A stretch of DNA of 64,000 nt from Stomorhina lunata. Taxonomy: Eukaryota; Arthropoda; Insecta; Diptera; Rhiniidae. Of this stretch, positions 1 to 13,028 are shown piece after piece. The stretch is from positions 98,990,026 to 99,054,025 of the forward strand of contig OW121744.1 in assembly GCA_933228675.1 (NCBI GenBank). The letters run 5' to 3'. The notes under the pieces are model-generated. The model did no database searches, had not been told where the DNA came from, and saw only the letters and a program-made list of their open reading frames with translations. Both the position numbers and the translations under genes were made by a program. Each line of letters opens with the position of its first letter. Within the stretch, counting starts at the first letter, position 1.

Positions 1-166
1 GGAAAATCCAATAGTTTTGGGGAACTGTTTTTTGAAAGTTAAAGTTTTAAGGACTTGAAAGGATTTTGTGCAAAAAATTATAATTAGTTTAAGTTTTATT
101 GTAAGTTTATGAGAAATTTCAAATATTCATAATTGAATTTAAGAGGAAGTTTAAAAGTTTAAATAT

Positions 167-429
167 TTTATATCTGTGGCTTGGTGCTAAAAGGGCCAAT
201 GTCAATTTTTTGCAGTTTTGAGTTAATCACTGCGTTAGACTCCCCTTTTTACCCTCTTTCATTTGGCTCCAACAACTTATCTCTAACATAACTCAAAACA
301 GATTCATAAGGGGTTTTCTGGGTAAAGTTACTATGAGTTTATATGATAAATAAAAACTTTAAATCAAATTTTCTCAAAACTACTTTTTTTGACATTGGTC
401 CTTTTAGCAACAAGCCACAGATATAATGA
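167..429. mobile_element. MITE-like inverted-repeat element, about 260 bp
   Basis: The left arm (about 168-210) reads TATCTGTGGCTTG then TGCTAAAAGG and CCAATGTCAA. The right arm (about 384-427) is its reverse complement with only a few mismatches. The roughly 180 bp interior has no ORF. Both ends abut TA-rich sequence, so a TA target duplication is possible but cannot be proven here. The size, the inverted ends and the lack of coding capacity fit a non-autonomous DNA transposon, but I cannot assign a superfamily. Confidence 0.6.
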
Positions 430-1286
430 TTTGTTTTAACCAAAATCTTCCTGTTACTTTCAAAATCTATGATTTCCTTTTTCAACAAATTTAATGCTTG
501 ATTTATGACAACATGTCAAAAATTGTTGGGAACAAAAAAAATATTTTTGCATACAATTAATAGCCAGGAAAAAAATTTTACCATAAAATATGCCAAATAA
601 ACTATTTTTTTTTTTTTTGGTTTAACTAAAAACCAAAAGGAAACCAAATTATCTGACTACCAAAACCTTTTCTGATAAATAAAACAATATACAAATTTTT
701 TGTAGTTTTTTTTTCAATTCACAAAAAAACAAGGAAAATGATATAAACGTTTCAGTTTACGTATGTATAAATCAGCATAATTTCGTTAAGTGTATGCATA
801 CACTTTTAGAAAACTATAAATGTATTGTATAATGTTTACCTGTGATTATCCTGTTTTATTTTTGTTTTTTTTTTTTTTTTTATTCTGGTATAATGATATT
901 GTTAAGCATTGATTTATATTATTCATGTAAGACTTGGTTTGTGTCCGTCTTTGAATCTCTTATAGACTCAGAAGATTTGACTTCTTTGGGATGTTATTTT
1001 GAAATATTTTTGAATGATTAAAGTCGTCGTTTAAACAAATTACCAATGCAAATAGTTGCATTTTTTCAGATGGAGATTGTGTAAAAAAAAATATACAGAA
1101 TATATGTTAAGGGGTAATCTTGAGATATTAAGAAAATTTAAAGATATAAATAATTTTAAATTAAACGTGGTTTAAAAGAGGGGCAGAAAAACAAATATAT
1201 CCGGAAATTTCAACTGTATAAAAAGCTAAGCTTAAATATTTAAATATATGCATTAGAGTTTCCCACAAAATTTAAAGAAAGACATC
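430..1286. other. AT-rich non-coding stretch, no gene seen
   Basis: Homopolymer-rich sequence (T runs near 604-618 and 866-881) with stops in every frame. I see no recognisable gene, RNA or mobile element. Confidence 0.6.
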
Positions 1287-2260
1287 GTTAACCCTTTTAT
1301 TAACAGAATTAAAAGCAAAAATATTGAATTTTTTCAAAAAAGTACTCGAAGTTACATGTTTTTATTGTTATATTTCCATGAAAATTAAAAAAAATCAAAC
1401 GCGCCTTAAAATAGATTTTTATAAAAATTAACCCTTACATACCCATGGGCTAAGCATGTGAACTATTTTGAGCCCATGGGTACGCAAGGGTTAATTTGCA
1501 TAAAAATGTATTTTAAGGTGCTTTGAACGATTTTTTTTATTTTTCTTTTTAATAAAACATTAAAAACATGTTATTTCAAATAATTGACCCTTTTATTACC
1601 GGGATCAAAAAAAAATATTGATTTTTTCAAAAAGGTACTTTTTATTGTAATATTTCCATGAGAATTCAAAAAAATTGTTAATTTTTATACAAATTAACCC
1701 TTGCGTAGCCATGGCCTGAGCATGGGAACTATTTTGAGACCATGGGTACGCAAGGGTTAATTGGTATAAGAAATATGTTTAAAGGCGCCTTTGAACGATT
1801 TTTTTCAATTTTCATTTAAATATAAAAATAAAAACCAAGTAATTTCTAGTACTTTTCTAAGAAAATTTTATATTTTATAAATTTTATGTTTGACCCTGGT
1901 AATAAAAGGGTTAAAAACATACGATTTCGATCAAATTTCTAATATATATTTCTACCCATAAAAGCAATAATAATTCAAAATCAGTTTATAAAAACTGTTA
2001 ATATATAACAATTCACGTCCTTTTTTATAACTTTGTTGAAAAATTGGATTTTTTTCAAAATCTTTTGATTTTAAGTCCCAGGTACGGCTAAGCCCTTAGA
2101 GATATCAATCTAATTTTTTCTTTGTAGCAATCTTCAGAGTGTTCTTACTAACACTCAAAAAAGTACTCGAAATTACATGTTTTTTATTGTTATATTTCCA
2201 TGAAAATTCAACAAACGCGCCCTTAGATACATTTTTATACAATTTCAATACATTTCAATC
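1287..2260. repeat. Nested inverted and direct repeats with CCATGG palindromes
   Basis: An outer inverted pair reads TTAACCCTTTTATTA at about 1288 and TAATAAAAGGGTTAA at about 1900-1914. Inside are two imperfect palindromes (1426-1496 and 1691-1762) whose arms are TTAACCCTT(A/G)C, then CCATGGGCT, and the reverse complement ending CAAGGGTTAA. The flanking sequence (AAGTACTCGAA..ACATG, then TTTCCATGA.AATT, then CGCGCC) occurs three times, near 1340, 1630 and 2160. This looks like a mobile or foldback element that has duplicated locally. It has no coding capacity. Confidence 0.55.
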
Positions 2261-2880
2261 CATAATGGCAATAATAATTCTATTTTTTCTAATAAAAACT
2301 GCTAATATGTCATGTCATGTCACAAAAAAATTTTAAAAGTAAAACTTATTAAAATTAAAAAAAAAAAACTTAAAACCCTTAACAATTAGTAGAGTTTTCA
2401 GCTAATTTTAAAGTAATATATCTCGTTGGAAAGCACATTTAGTTTTCAGTACCTTAAAGTCAAACACTTTTTCTAAAATGTTTTCTAAGTAGAAATTTTC
2501 TTCAAACATTTAAAAAATCCCTTATTTTTCCCATATAACTGGCATATCCAAACTTTGGCGTCATGTCATCACGCTTTCAATTAATTTCTCTTTATTTCCA
2601 TCGATACTGTATAGCTCTACCAGTTAGATCTAAAGGCAATACTAGTATATAGTGATTTTGTCTTGTAAATTGCCTCTACAAGGCTTATCCGCTTCTTTTT
2701 TTCAATAATATTGTCACGAATTTATCCGCCCCATTGTGCAAAATTCACTTCTTATAATTCTTCTCCTAGTTTTTTAGAATGTTTCCGTTGGTGTTCTTGT
2801 TATTCTGTTTATGTCTATAAGTGGAGCAACATATTTCTCTTATTTGCTTTAAAGAGTATAGCAACCTTTTTCTCTTTATC
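2261..2880. other. Non-coding sequence upstream of the candidate promoter
   Basis: AT-rich, with short ORFs of chance length only (2139-2336 and the beginning of 2711-3001). Their translations are low-complexity Phe/Leu/Ser strings with no recognisable domain. The stretch from about 2570 onward is somewhat richer in GC than its surroundings, as expected near a promoter. Confidence 0.5.
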
Positions 2881-2884
2881 TACA

Positions 2885-3075
2885 CTCTCTCTCTCTCTGT
2901 TGATGTTAACTTCAGTTAATCAATTTGTACAACTTATGTGTGAGTGTGTTCTTGATCATGTGAGAATGTATTGGAACATGCATAGAAACTCTCTTCTCTA
3001 GGTACTATATAAGTCCGATGAACGAATATTGTGGGATCAGTTTTAATTGAGACGCGTATAATAGAACAGTGAGAC
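2885..3075 (+). promoter_or_regulatory. Candidate RNA polymerase II core promoter (CT repeat, TATA box, initiator)
   Basis: A CT run at 2885-2898 could bind GAGA factor, which recognises GAGAG/CTCTC. CTATATAAG at 3005-3013 is a strong TATA box. ATCAGTTTT at 3036-3044 contains TCAGTT, the arthropod initiator consensus (TCAKTY), with the A at 3039. TATA to initiator spacing is about 31-33 bases, as in TATA-driven insect promoters. The 100-150 bases downstream are A-rich, like a fly 5' UTR, and lack a long ORF. No clear 5' splice donor was identified. It could be a promoter of the + strand transcription-factor gene about 56 kb away, of an unseen small gene, or of an old transposon. Confidence 0.45.
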
Positions 3076-3477
3076 TAAAAATATTTCCAAAGCGACAAGT
3101 TTGCTTACAATTTGTGTTAAAAGTGAAATAGCTCTAAAGTTAAACAATAACTTTGTAAAACGACTTTAAGTGTTTTAATTTTGTGTTCGGTTGTTTGCAA
3201 AAAGAATTCTCTTCATGTTTTTAAAGGGAAAACATAACAATAATCTCAGATATTAAGCTCTGATGGTTAATTGGATAATTTTTGCTATGTTTTACTGGCA
3301 GTCGGTTGAAATAATGGCTTAATATATAACCCTTAAGTCGGCATTTATATTGAAGCCTTTCAAAGCAAGGTCTTCCTCATCTATAAGTTATGCCTATATC
3401 TAACAATATTCAAACTGCGGATATACCACACTCCTTAAAGTGAATATCTTCTGTAGTCCAAATACGAAAGGGGCAAC
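3076..3477. other. Possible 5' UTR or unique sequence downstream of candidate promoter
   Basis: Single-copy looking AT-rich sequence with no ORF of note. If the promoter at about 3039 is real, this would be transcribed leader. No confident donor site or start codon is assigned. Confidence 0.3.
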
Positions 3478-4650
3478 AAGTAAACTTTTTTTAATGAAAC
3501 TTAGTTTTTTTTTTTTTAAATGTCGTTTTTTCAACATTGCCCCTTAGGGTTAGTCCAACTTTTATCGATAAGTGTACAAACCTTTAATAAAAAACTTATA
3601 AAAGGTCAACGCATAAGGTCTCAGCTTTATAACAATTTATAAATTGTATGCATATATTGGCATATTTAGCTTAAAATCAATAAGACATGAAATATGACAA
3701 ACTTTAGTACTGATAAACTTATAAGAAAAAAATTCAAAATATTGATTAGATAGGTCAAAAAGATTGTACGGCATGAAATATGTAAAAGAAATCTCGATGA
3801 CTTTGGTCTTCAGAAGCTAAAAGCGAAATTGATTTTTCCGAGTTGGCTTTAGTTTTCGAGATGTAGTTAAGTAAACTTTTTTAATGGAATTCAGCTTTTT
3901 TAAAAAATATTTTTTTTCCAACATTGTCTCTTTGGGGCTCCAATTTTTTCGATACGTGTGCCAGCCTTTAATAAAAGACTTATATTAAGTCAAAACCTAA
4001 GGTCTCAGCTTTATAACAGTATATAAATTGTATGCATATATTTGCATATTTAGCTTAAAATCAATAAGAAATGAAATATAACAAACTTTAGTACTACAAA
4101 ACTAAAAAGAAAAAAAATCAAAATATTGCTGAGACAGGTCAAAACAAAAATTACGGCTCAAAATTTGTTGACCAAATCTAGATGACTTGAGTCTGCTGAA
4201 GCCGAAGGTGAAATTGTTTTTTTTTCGAGTTGGCTCTAATTTTCGAGATATATTAAAGTAAACTTTTTTATTGAAATTTTTAATAAAATATTTTTTTTCT
4301 ACATTGTCTCCATTGGGCTCTATATACTCAGTCCAATTTCTTCAATATGTATGCAAGCCTTTAATAAAAACTTATAAATAGTCAAGACCTAAGGTCTCAG
4401 CTTTATAACATTTTTGCATATTTAGCTTAAAATCAATAAGAATTGAAATGTGACAAATTTTAATACTGATAAACTTGTAAGGAAAAAATTCAAATTATTA
4501 ATTAGACAGATCAAAAAGATTTTGCGACATGAAATTTGTTAATCAAATCTAGATGACTTTGGTCTGCTGAAGTCGAAGGTGAAGTTGGAGTTGAAGTTGA
4601 AGTTTTCCGAGTAAGCTCTAGTTTTCGAGATATAATTTGTTTTCTCAAAA
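3478..4650. repeat. Three tandem direct repeats of about 388 bp
   Basis: Units begin near 3478, 3865 and 4256, each with GTAAACTTTTTT. Each then shows an ACATTG(C/T)C(C/T)C block, CCTTTAATAAAA, AAGGTCTCAGCTTTATAAC (3617, 3999, 4391) and TTTAGCTTAAAATCAATAAG, and ends in TTTTCGAGAT. The third unit lacks part of the GCATATATTTGCATAT core. The central 60 bp core recurs elsewhere in the window in more diverged form. Confidence 0.7.
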
Positions 4651-5510
4651 CAATTTTTTTTTTGCTAATTGTATTAATATAACTCAAAATTTGCTGGTTA
4701 TATTGAGCTCATAAAAAAAAACAGAAATTTGAAAACAACTATATGTTTAAGTTCTATTCATAATTACATTTCTTAATCGGATTAGTCGTTTTAGAGATAT
4801 CGTGCAATTTACACCGAAAAAAATTTTCGTTTTTAAAAAAGTTTTTGTTTAAAAAAAAAATCATAAAAAATAGAAGAAAAAAATGTTTACCTTTTATCTT
4901 ATATCTTGTTATGTTCTCAATAAAACAACCTATATTATACTGAAATCGATCTATAACTTTTCATTTTATTAAGAGTTAAATATCAGTATATCTTTTTAAA
5001 ATTAAAAAAAGAATCTACTGTTAATAAAAAAAAACAAAATTTAGAATATATCTATATCTTTGTATTCATTTTTTGTTATCTGGTCACCTCACTGTCCTTT
5101 TTGTCAACTGAATTATAGGAATCGAAAAAAATTTAATTCAATACAACATTAAAACTCACACAATGATTGACAAAATGTTGATCTTGTTTTGCTAAGATCA
5201 ACATTCTCTTGGCAGCTAAAGAAGACTTAGACATAAAAAACTTTTAGAATATTTAATACATAAGTTTTTTGCTGTTAATCTTAAGAACTTGCCAAGTATT
5301 TTAGCATAAACATAAAGAGTAAAGGACGGACACACGAGCAGACAGATATTAAAGCCAAGAGCCTGAAAGACTTACTAATATTTTATACTCCTGGAGTCAA
5401 ACTTCACCGGACAGACACTGATCAAACCTAAGTAGTCTTAAAAGAAATATGTAAAATATCTTTCTTTATTCTTAAGCATATGTATGATATTTAATGTTCA
5501 TGCATTGATG
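4651..5510. other. AT-rich stretch with one short perfect hairpin
   Basis: No gene seen. At 5174-5205 the 12-base arms AATGTTGATCTT and AAGATCAACATT flank an 8-base loop. The rest is AT-rich spacer. Confidence 0.5.
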
Positions 5511-5545
5511 CCATGCCATGCCATGCCATGCCATGCCATGCCATG
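5511..5545. repeat. (CCATG)7 pentanucleotide microsatellite
   Basis: Seven uninterrupted copies of CCATG followed by CAGCATGCC. The flanks (about 5480-5640) are less AT-rich than the surroundings and look single-copy. Confidence 0.9.
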
Positions 5546-6000
5546 CAGCATGCCTAATGAACAACATCATTCATCGAGCGTACGCATTATTTATGAAGAT
5601 CAACCTCAACAAAACAGGCATCAGTGACTAATTTACATAATTTTTTTTTTTCTTTATGATATAGATGAGATATTTTTTGTTGCTCTCGATTTTTGAAATG
5701 CTTAGAAATCGCAGAAGTAGAATTCTGTGGCATAAACGTATTAAATGTCGCTAAACTCTAATAAATAATGCTTAATATGTTTTAAGTAATGTTATGACAA
5801 AATAAAAAATATTATAACAAGAAATTCATAATATAGAGGATTTTATGCGAAAAAAGAAAGAAAAGAAAAAAGTGGTTGAACAATATTCTGGTTTTGTTTT
5901 ATTACAAATCCATAATTTTTTGATTGAGTAATGAATAGATTAAAAAATAAATGCTATAGAGGAAAATTTATGAGGAATGTAACGACTTGGAAGAGCCCTA
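5546..6000. other. Unique non-coding sequence
   Basis: No ORF, repeat array or RNA recognised. About 5546-5640 is relatively GC-rich for this window and could be regulatory, but nothing specific supports that. Confidence 0.4.
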
Positions 6001-7900
6001 TTAAGAGAATTTGTATAGAATAATGCTCAAATCTTAAGACCCGCTTTTAAACTTTTAGAAAAATTAAATTTAAATTAAAAGCTGACATCTGCTTTTACAC
6101 AATAAATTGAAAATTCTATTATTTTACAACATTTTATAAAATTTTAAAAACTCAAAAGTTTATAACTTTTTCCAATGTAAGCCTCTAAAGCCTAAATTTC
6201 AGCAAATAAAAGGCTAAAGCCCTAGCTTTAAAACAGTAAATAAAGCATATGCATACATTTGCAATTTTTGTCAAACTTTCATTATAAGTAACAGTAGAGA
6301 ACAAATTTTAGAAAAAAGTAAACAAAAAATGTTTGAGGAATGTAAAACTTAAAAAAAACCCTATTGGAGAATTTATTGAACAAATTTTTAAAATTTTAAG
6401 CTTCTTTTATAATGTGTTAGAATATTGTTTTAAAGTTATTACTTTAGAGGCTGAGATTTCCTTTGCGCATTAAAGATTGCAAATTTTATGAAATTTTAAA
6501 AATTTTAAAAAATTTAGATGCGTATAACTTTTTCCAATGCAAACCTCAAAAGCTTAAATTTCAGTTAATAGAAGGCTAAAGCCCTGGCTTTAAAACAGTA
6601 AATAACATATGTGCATAGATTTGCTATTTTTGTCACATTTTAATTATGAATAATATAAGAGACAAATTTTAGAAAAAAAAAAAAAAATTAAAAAAAATAT
6701 TTTCGCTAGTTAAGGTATTTTGTAACATTTTTCAATGAAAGGCTTTGAAAGAAAGCTTATAGATATTTAAAGCCTGATGTCTTAGCTTTATAACAGTATA
6801 AAATTATTTTGCATATATTTGCATATTTAGCTTAAAATTAATAACAAATGAAAATGACCTAAAGATTTATTTAGTAAAAATTCCAAAAACTAAGGCTTAA
6901 CAAAATTCCTAAAGATTAAAAAAATGTAAATACTTTAAAATACAGGGTGGAGCACTAAATATGCTATGATAGCAAATTTTAATAACTTATTTATAAAAAA
7001 TTAAATATTTCATTAATAATGATTAATTTTGATAAGTGGGAAAACCACAAAGACCTGATGCAGAATAGAATTTCATAAATTAAATTGGACCAATGACCAA
7101 TGCTAACTGGTAACGGTGCTCTCAACTCTAGAATAAGAAATTGTTCTAGAAGAAATCCGGACATATGCAGATTATAAGTAGATGAGGATGCGTACGAATC
7201 GGTTAAACAAATTATTAGTCACTGTACAATGCTTCAAAGCCAGAGGCTTAAGTTTATAGGTTAAACGATGATCACTTCGATGAGATGGTCTTCAGGAGGT
7301 TGTTTTAGATATTAACTTCCCTCATTATTCTTTGTCGACATTATTTACAAGCAAAATTATCAAAAACGCTCTTCATCACATAAATTCAATTCAGAGGCGT
7401 TAATTTTTTTTCAATGCAAACCTCAAAGGCTTAAATTATAGTAAGTAAAAGACTAAAGTCATGGCCTTAAAACGGTGAATAATTCATCTGCATACATTTG
7501 CAACTTTTGTCACACTTTAATAATGAATAACATTAGAGACAAATTTTAGAAAAAAGTTAAAAAATATTTCTCGTGAGTTATGGCATAATATAACATTTTT
7601 TGATGTCAGGGTTTGATAAAAAGCTTATAGTGGCTTAAAGCCTAAAGTCTTAGCTTTATAACGGTGTATAATTATTTTGCATATATTTGCACATTTAGCT
7701 AAAAATCAATAACAAGTTAAAAATGACCTAAAAATTTACAGAACAAAACTTCTAAGAAATTAAAAGAAAAAAATTAAGAAAATTCCTAAATATTAAAAAT
7801 AATTTAAATAATTTTGAATAGTGGATCACTAAATGTGCTTTGACAACAAATCTGAATAACTTATTTATAGAAAATTATATTTTGTATTACTAACGATTTG
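6001..7900. repeat. Degenerate dispersed and duplicated repeats with a TTTGCATAT core
   Basis: Segments near 6180-6300, 6540-6660 and 7410-7530 share CAAACCTCAAAGGCTTAAATT, written here in consensus only, with TAAAGCC then AGCTTTAAAACAGTAAATA. Segments near 6770-6850 and 7640-7720 share AGTCTTAGCTTTATAAC, GCATATATTTGCA and TTTAGCT.AAAATCAATAAC. The blocks 6130-7020 and 7390-7890 are diverged copies of one another, including GCACTAAAT or TCACTAAAT followed by AATAACTTATTTATA. Interrupting sequence at about 7020-7330 is unique. Confidence 0.6.
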
Positions 7901-8560
7901 ACACTTGTACATGTTCTCACTGCGAAATAAGGTCATAAAGTCGCTAGCCGGCTACACTTAGGGATAGATAATGGACCTTTGCTTGTTACTAAAAAGCAAT
8001 TGGTAGGTCATTGGCAAATACTGCTATACCTACGAGTTCTGTAAGTGTCAAAGATAACAGGCTAGTCTTACTTAAAGCACGCAACAAATGCTAACAAAGC
8101 AGTTCCTTCAAAAATGTCATTGGATAAGTCATCCGAATTACCATCTATTGAAGAAATCATTATTAAAGTCAACTTAACTCTTGCTGGTTCAGTCCAACAA
8201 TATCCAGTACTGCTTCATTATATGAAGAAAGTCTTCATTATACCCAACACTATTTCCAATGAACAAAAAAGCTAACTTCCATAACTCCAGATTCTATAGA
8301 TGGACCCTATGGATTCGGCGTAACACTTGGAAATGGACTTAGAAGAGTTCTAAGACTTTGGATCAGTGAAGCGTAATATAATATTATTTCATTTAGTTAC
8401 AGATCTCGTTATTTCAACTACAACAGTTCCTTGATTATAGTCCATTTACTTGGGATGCCGCTTATCTTCAGCCTTAATTCCTTTTGGAAGGAAATGACGG
8501 ACTATAAAGTTCAGCACAGCTATATAGATCTTCTTTTCCGGTATCACAAATACTGATTTT
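7901..8560. other. Moderately GC-rich unique segment, origin unknown
   Basis: Base composition is closer to 40% GC than the flanks, but there is no ORF of useful length on either strand and no recognisable protein homology. A decayed mobile-element body or a regulatory segment is possible. Confidence 0.3.
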
Positions 8561-10020
8561 AATCATTTTTTAGAACGATATATAAATCGTCTGCTTATAA
8601 CTGCATATTTTGCCTTCAACCCATAATTTTCAAGCCTAAAGCTAATAATTTTTTAAAACTAAAAACAATATTTTTAATTTTCAAAAATAAAAATTGACAC
8701 ACTTTTTGGTAATTCGTAACTTTTTTAAATGAAAACATCTAAAATAAATCTTACAGCTGATTATAACCTTAAGTCTCACCTTTCTCACAAAATAAAAATC
8801 ATCTGCATATATTTGCATATTTGGCCCAAAATCAATAAAATTAATTAGACTTATTTTTAGATCCCTTACAAACCTTTTCTTAAAAACTTTCAAAAATCTT
8901 TATCCAATCTTTTGAAATTATTACCATTATCCCACCTCCAGCTATAGCACAAACTATGCAAATTTCAAAGACTAGAAAATCCTTCTTCTGCATGATCCTT
9001 AAAATATGTATTAATCTCACTACGGCCAAACATTCAAATTCTTTGGCAAACAGCATCTTGTAGTTTTGGTTTCAATGTTTTACAAAATTGTTTTATTAAA
9101 TCCTTATCTTCATTATAATTTCTAATTATTTTATATAAAACCAAAATACAAGAATAAAAAATGATACCACTACAGGCATCAATCCTTTTTTCTAGGCAGC
9201 AAAAACAACTCTATAAGCTGGAAAACTATCCTTTATAATTTGTAGCTGAGGTTGGGGAAACTACAGAAAAATATTTCTGCCAGACAGTTTGATATTTATT
9301 TAAACACATTCACTCATCCTCTGATACCTTTAAGATAGAACTTATATTATAATTTATTAATATATGTATGTCCGTTTTATAAATCTCTTTAGGCTGTTGT
9401 ATTAATTAAGTGTAAGGATGCACAGTGGGGTAATTTAAAAAATAGAATTAGCATATATCGAAAAGTTCTAAAGGATTATTACAGAAATTATTCAATTTCT
9501 TATTTTTTTTTTTTGAAAAAAATATCTAAGACCAATTCTAGGCAGGGTATAATATTTGTAAATAAAAACCTCTGAGATTTAGTAAATATATTATTAAGAG
9601 CTAAGGACTAGTCTTTTAAACAGTATATAAATCATCTGCTTATATTTGCATATTTGACATAAAATCCAAAACTTGTGACTTTACCTTATTTAAAAAAAAG
9701 CTTAGATCATATTTGTATAACTTATATAAATCATCTGCATATATTTTCATACTAAGCCCAAAACAAATAATGATTTCACTGATCTTATAAAAGCTATAAA
9801 TTGAAAGAATATACCGAAAGTTTTGGTAGCTAATAACTTTCTTAAATAAACCCCTCTGAAGCTTAAACTTTAGTCAATTGCAATCTAGTGTCTAAGCTTT
9901 CAACCAGTTTATAAATATGCTGCATATATTTGCATATTTAGCTTTAAATGAAAAATAAGTGATCTCACTTACGTTTTTTTTTTAATAAAATAATACCTTT
10001 GTTAAGGTATATATGCAAAG
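8561..10020. repeat. Further diverged copies of the TTTGCATAT core repeat
   Basis: Cores with ATCTGCATATATTTGCATAT or close variants occur near 8800, 9635, 9735 and 9920. Each is preceded by a degraded AGTCTTAGCTTT..CA block and followed by TTTAGC/TTTGGC..AAAAT. The arrangement is dispersed, not a clean tandem array. The short ORF at 8681-8893 on the minus strand is just this repeat read in reverse. Confidence 0.55.
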
Positions 10021-10740
10021 ATTAAGACATATGTATAATATACATGTGTATATACATAGCCTAAGATATACCAAGTCTTAGACTAAGACTTTTGACCATT
10101 GCATTTGAGCACTACGTTTCTCTAAATCCCCCACTGTGCAATATGTGTTTACATCTACATGTATTCATACCTGACAAACAGGCTTAGAGGCCTTTTTTTC
10201 TCCACATTTATCTAAGAAGTTTTCTAGATATGATGTCGTCTTTCATAAAGATTTAATTTAGCTTAGCCTGTATTTTGTTGCTTTTAGAATATAATGTGGT
10301 TTTGCCTAGTACCAAGATATGGAAGATCTTTTTCTACTAGAGTTTGTAACTATGGAAATTTTACTTAAAAGTGTGGGTGTTTTAAGTAAGTTTTTTATTA
10401 CATTTATTTTTGGTTTGGTTGGGCTTAATTATGTATTTCTAATTGTCTGTCTAGATTTCATGTCATATCTGTTTGTTGTTAGCTAACCAAGATGTTGTTT
10501 ATAAATTATAAATATTTGTTGGTTTTGTGAAGATATTTGAGATTTTATTAAACAATTTTAGACAAATTAATAGAAATTTTAAAGGGACATTGAACCTAGG
10601 AGCAATCAAAGAATGGGGTTTTATTATGATTGCATCCTTAGTCTATGTTAACCACCTTTTTTATGCTTATAAAAAAGTTTTGAAAAAAGGACAGCCAAAC
10701 GAAGTGCAGGGAGTAAAGAAAACAACTCTGAAAAATTATG
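10021..10740. other. Non-coding spacer before the 12-bp satellite
   Basis: Mostly AT-rich with no gene. Near 10070-10090 there is an isolated AAGTCTTAGACTAAGACTT, a short inverted motif resembling the adjacent 12-bp satellite unit. The 76-codon ORF at 10527-10757 runs into the satellite and has no recognisable domain. Confidence 0.45.
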
Positions 10741-10756
10741 TGCGTTTTTGTTCCTG

Positions 10757-13028
10757 ACTAAGACATAGACTAAAACACAGACTAAGATATAGACTAAGAC
10801 AAAGACTAAGACATAGACTAAGGACATAGACTAAGACATAGACTAAGACATAGACTAAGACATAGACTATGACATAGACTAAGACATAGACTAAGACATA
10901 GACTAAGACATAGACTAAGACATAGACTAAGACATAGACTAAGACATAGACTAAGACATAGACTAAGACATAGATTAAGACATAGACTAAGACATAGACT
11001 AAGACATAGACTAAGACATAGACTAAGACATAGACTAAGACATAGAATAAGACATAGACTAAGACATAGACTAAGACATAGACTAAGACATAGACTAAGA
11101 CATAGACTAAGACATAGACTAAGACATAGACTAAGACATAGACTAAGACATAGACTAAGACATAGACTAAGATATAGACTAAGATATAGACTAAGACATA
11201 GACTAAGACATAGACTAAGACATAGACTAAGACATAGACTAAGACATAGACTAAGACATAGACTAAGACATAGACTAAGACATAGACTAAGACATAGACT
11301 AAGACATAGACTAAGACATAGACTAAGACATAGACTAAGACATAGACTAAGACATAGACTAAGACATAGACTAAGACATAGACTAAGACATAGACTAAGA
11401 CATAGACTAAGACATAGACTAAGACATAGACTAAGACATAGACTAAGACATAGACTAAGACATAGACTAAGACATAGACTAAGACATAGACTAAGACATA
11501 GACTAAGACATAGACTAAGACATAGACTAAGACATAGACTAAGACATAGACTAAGACATAGACTAAGACATAGACTAAGACATAGACTAAGACATAGACT
11601 AAGACATAGACTAAGACATAGACTAAGACATAGACTAAGACATAGACTAAGACATAGACTAAGACATAGACTAAGACATAGACTAAGACATAGACTAAGA
11701 CATAGACTAAGACATAGACTAAGACATAGACTAAGACATAGACTAAGACATAGACTAAGACATAGACTAAGACATAGACTAAGACATAGACTAAGACATA
11801 GACTAAGACATAGACTAAGACATAGACTAAGACATAGACTAAGACATAGACTAAGACATAGACTAAGACATAGACTAAGACATAGACTAAGACATAGACT
11901 AAGACATAGACTAAGACATAGACTAAGACATAGACTAAGACATAGACTAAGACATAGACTAAGACATAGACTAAGACATAGACTAAGACATAGACTAAGA
12001 CATAGACTAAGACATAGACTAAGACATAGACTAAGACATAGACTAAGGCATACACTAAGACATAGACTAAGACATAGACTAAGACATAGACTAAGACATA
12101 GACTAATACATAGACTAAGACATAGACTAAGACATAGACTAAGACATAGACAAAGACATAGACTAAGACATAGACTAAGACATAGACTAAGACATAGACT
12201 AAGACATAGACTAAGACATAGACTAAGACATAGACTAAGACATAGACTAAGACATAGACTAAGACATAGACTAAGGCATAGACTAAGACATAGACTAAGA
12301 CATAGACTAAGACATAGATTAAGACATAGACTAAGACATAGACTTAGACATAGACTAAGGCATAGACTAAGACATAGACTAAGTCATAGACTAAGACATA
12401 GACTAAGACATAGACTAAGACATAGACTAAGACATAGACTAAGACATAGACTAAGACATAGACTAAGACATAGACTAAGACATAGACTAAGACATAGACT
12501 AAGACATAGACTAAGACATAGACTAAGACATAGACTAAGACATAGACTAAGACATAGACTAAGACATAGACTAAGACATAGACTAAGACATAGACTAAGA
12601 CATAGACTAAGACATAGACTAAGACATAGACTAAGACATAGACTAAGACATAGACTAAAACATAGACTAAGACATAGACTAAGACATAGACTAAGACATA
12701 GACTAAGACATAGACTAAGACATAGACTAAGACATAGACTAAAACATAGACTAAGACATAGACTAAGACATAGACTAAGACATAGACTAAGACATAGACT
12801 AAGACATAGACTAAGACATAGACTAAGACATAGACTAAGACATAGACTAAGACATAGACTAAGACATAGACTAAGACATAGACTAAGACATAGACTAAGA
12901 CATAGACTAAGACATAGACTAAGACATAGACTAAGACATAGACTAAGACATAGACTAAGACATAGACTAAGACATAGACTAAGACATACACTAAGACATA
13001 GACTAAAAAACAGACTAAGACATAGATA
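10757..13028 (+). repeat. 12-bp satellite block 1, (AAGACATAGACT)n
   Basis: About 2.27 kb, roughly 189 units, extremely homogeneous with scattered single-base variants (for example near 11046, 11172, 12115, 12150, 12356 and 12650) and a more degenerate left margin. Because 12 is a multiple of 3 the array stays open in several frames, giving spurious long ORFs that translate as repeats of VYVL on the minus strand. There is no codon bias or initiation context, so I treat it as satellite DNA only. Confidence 0.97.

Noticed and set aside
10736..12991. Very long minus-strand ORFs (439 and 215 codons) of VYVL repeats
   Set aside because: They are a frame reading of the 12-bp satellite; any multiple-of-3 period without a stop gives this. 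The same holds for the + strand ORFs at 14188-14778 and 15066-15284.
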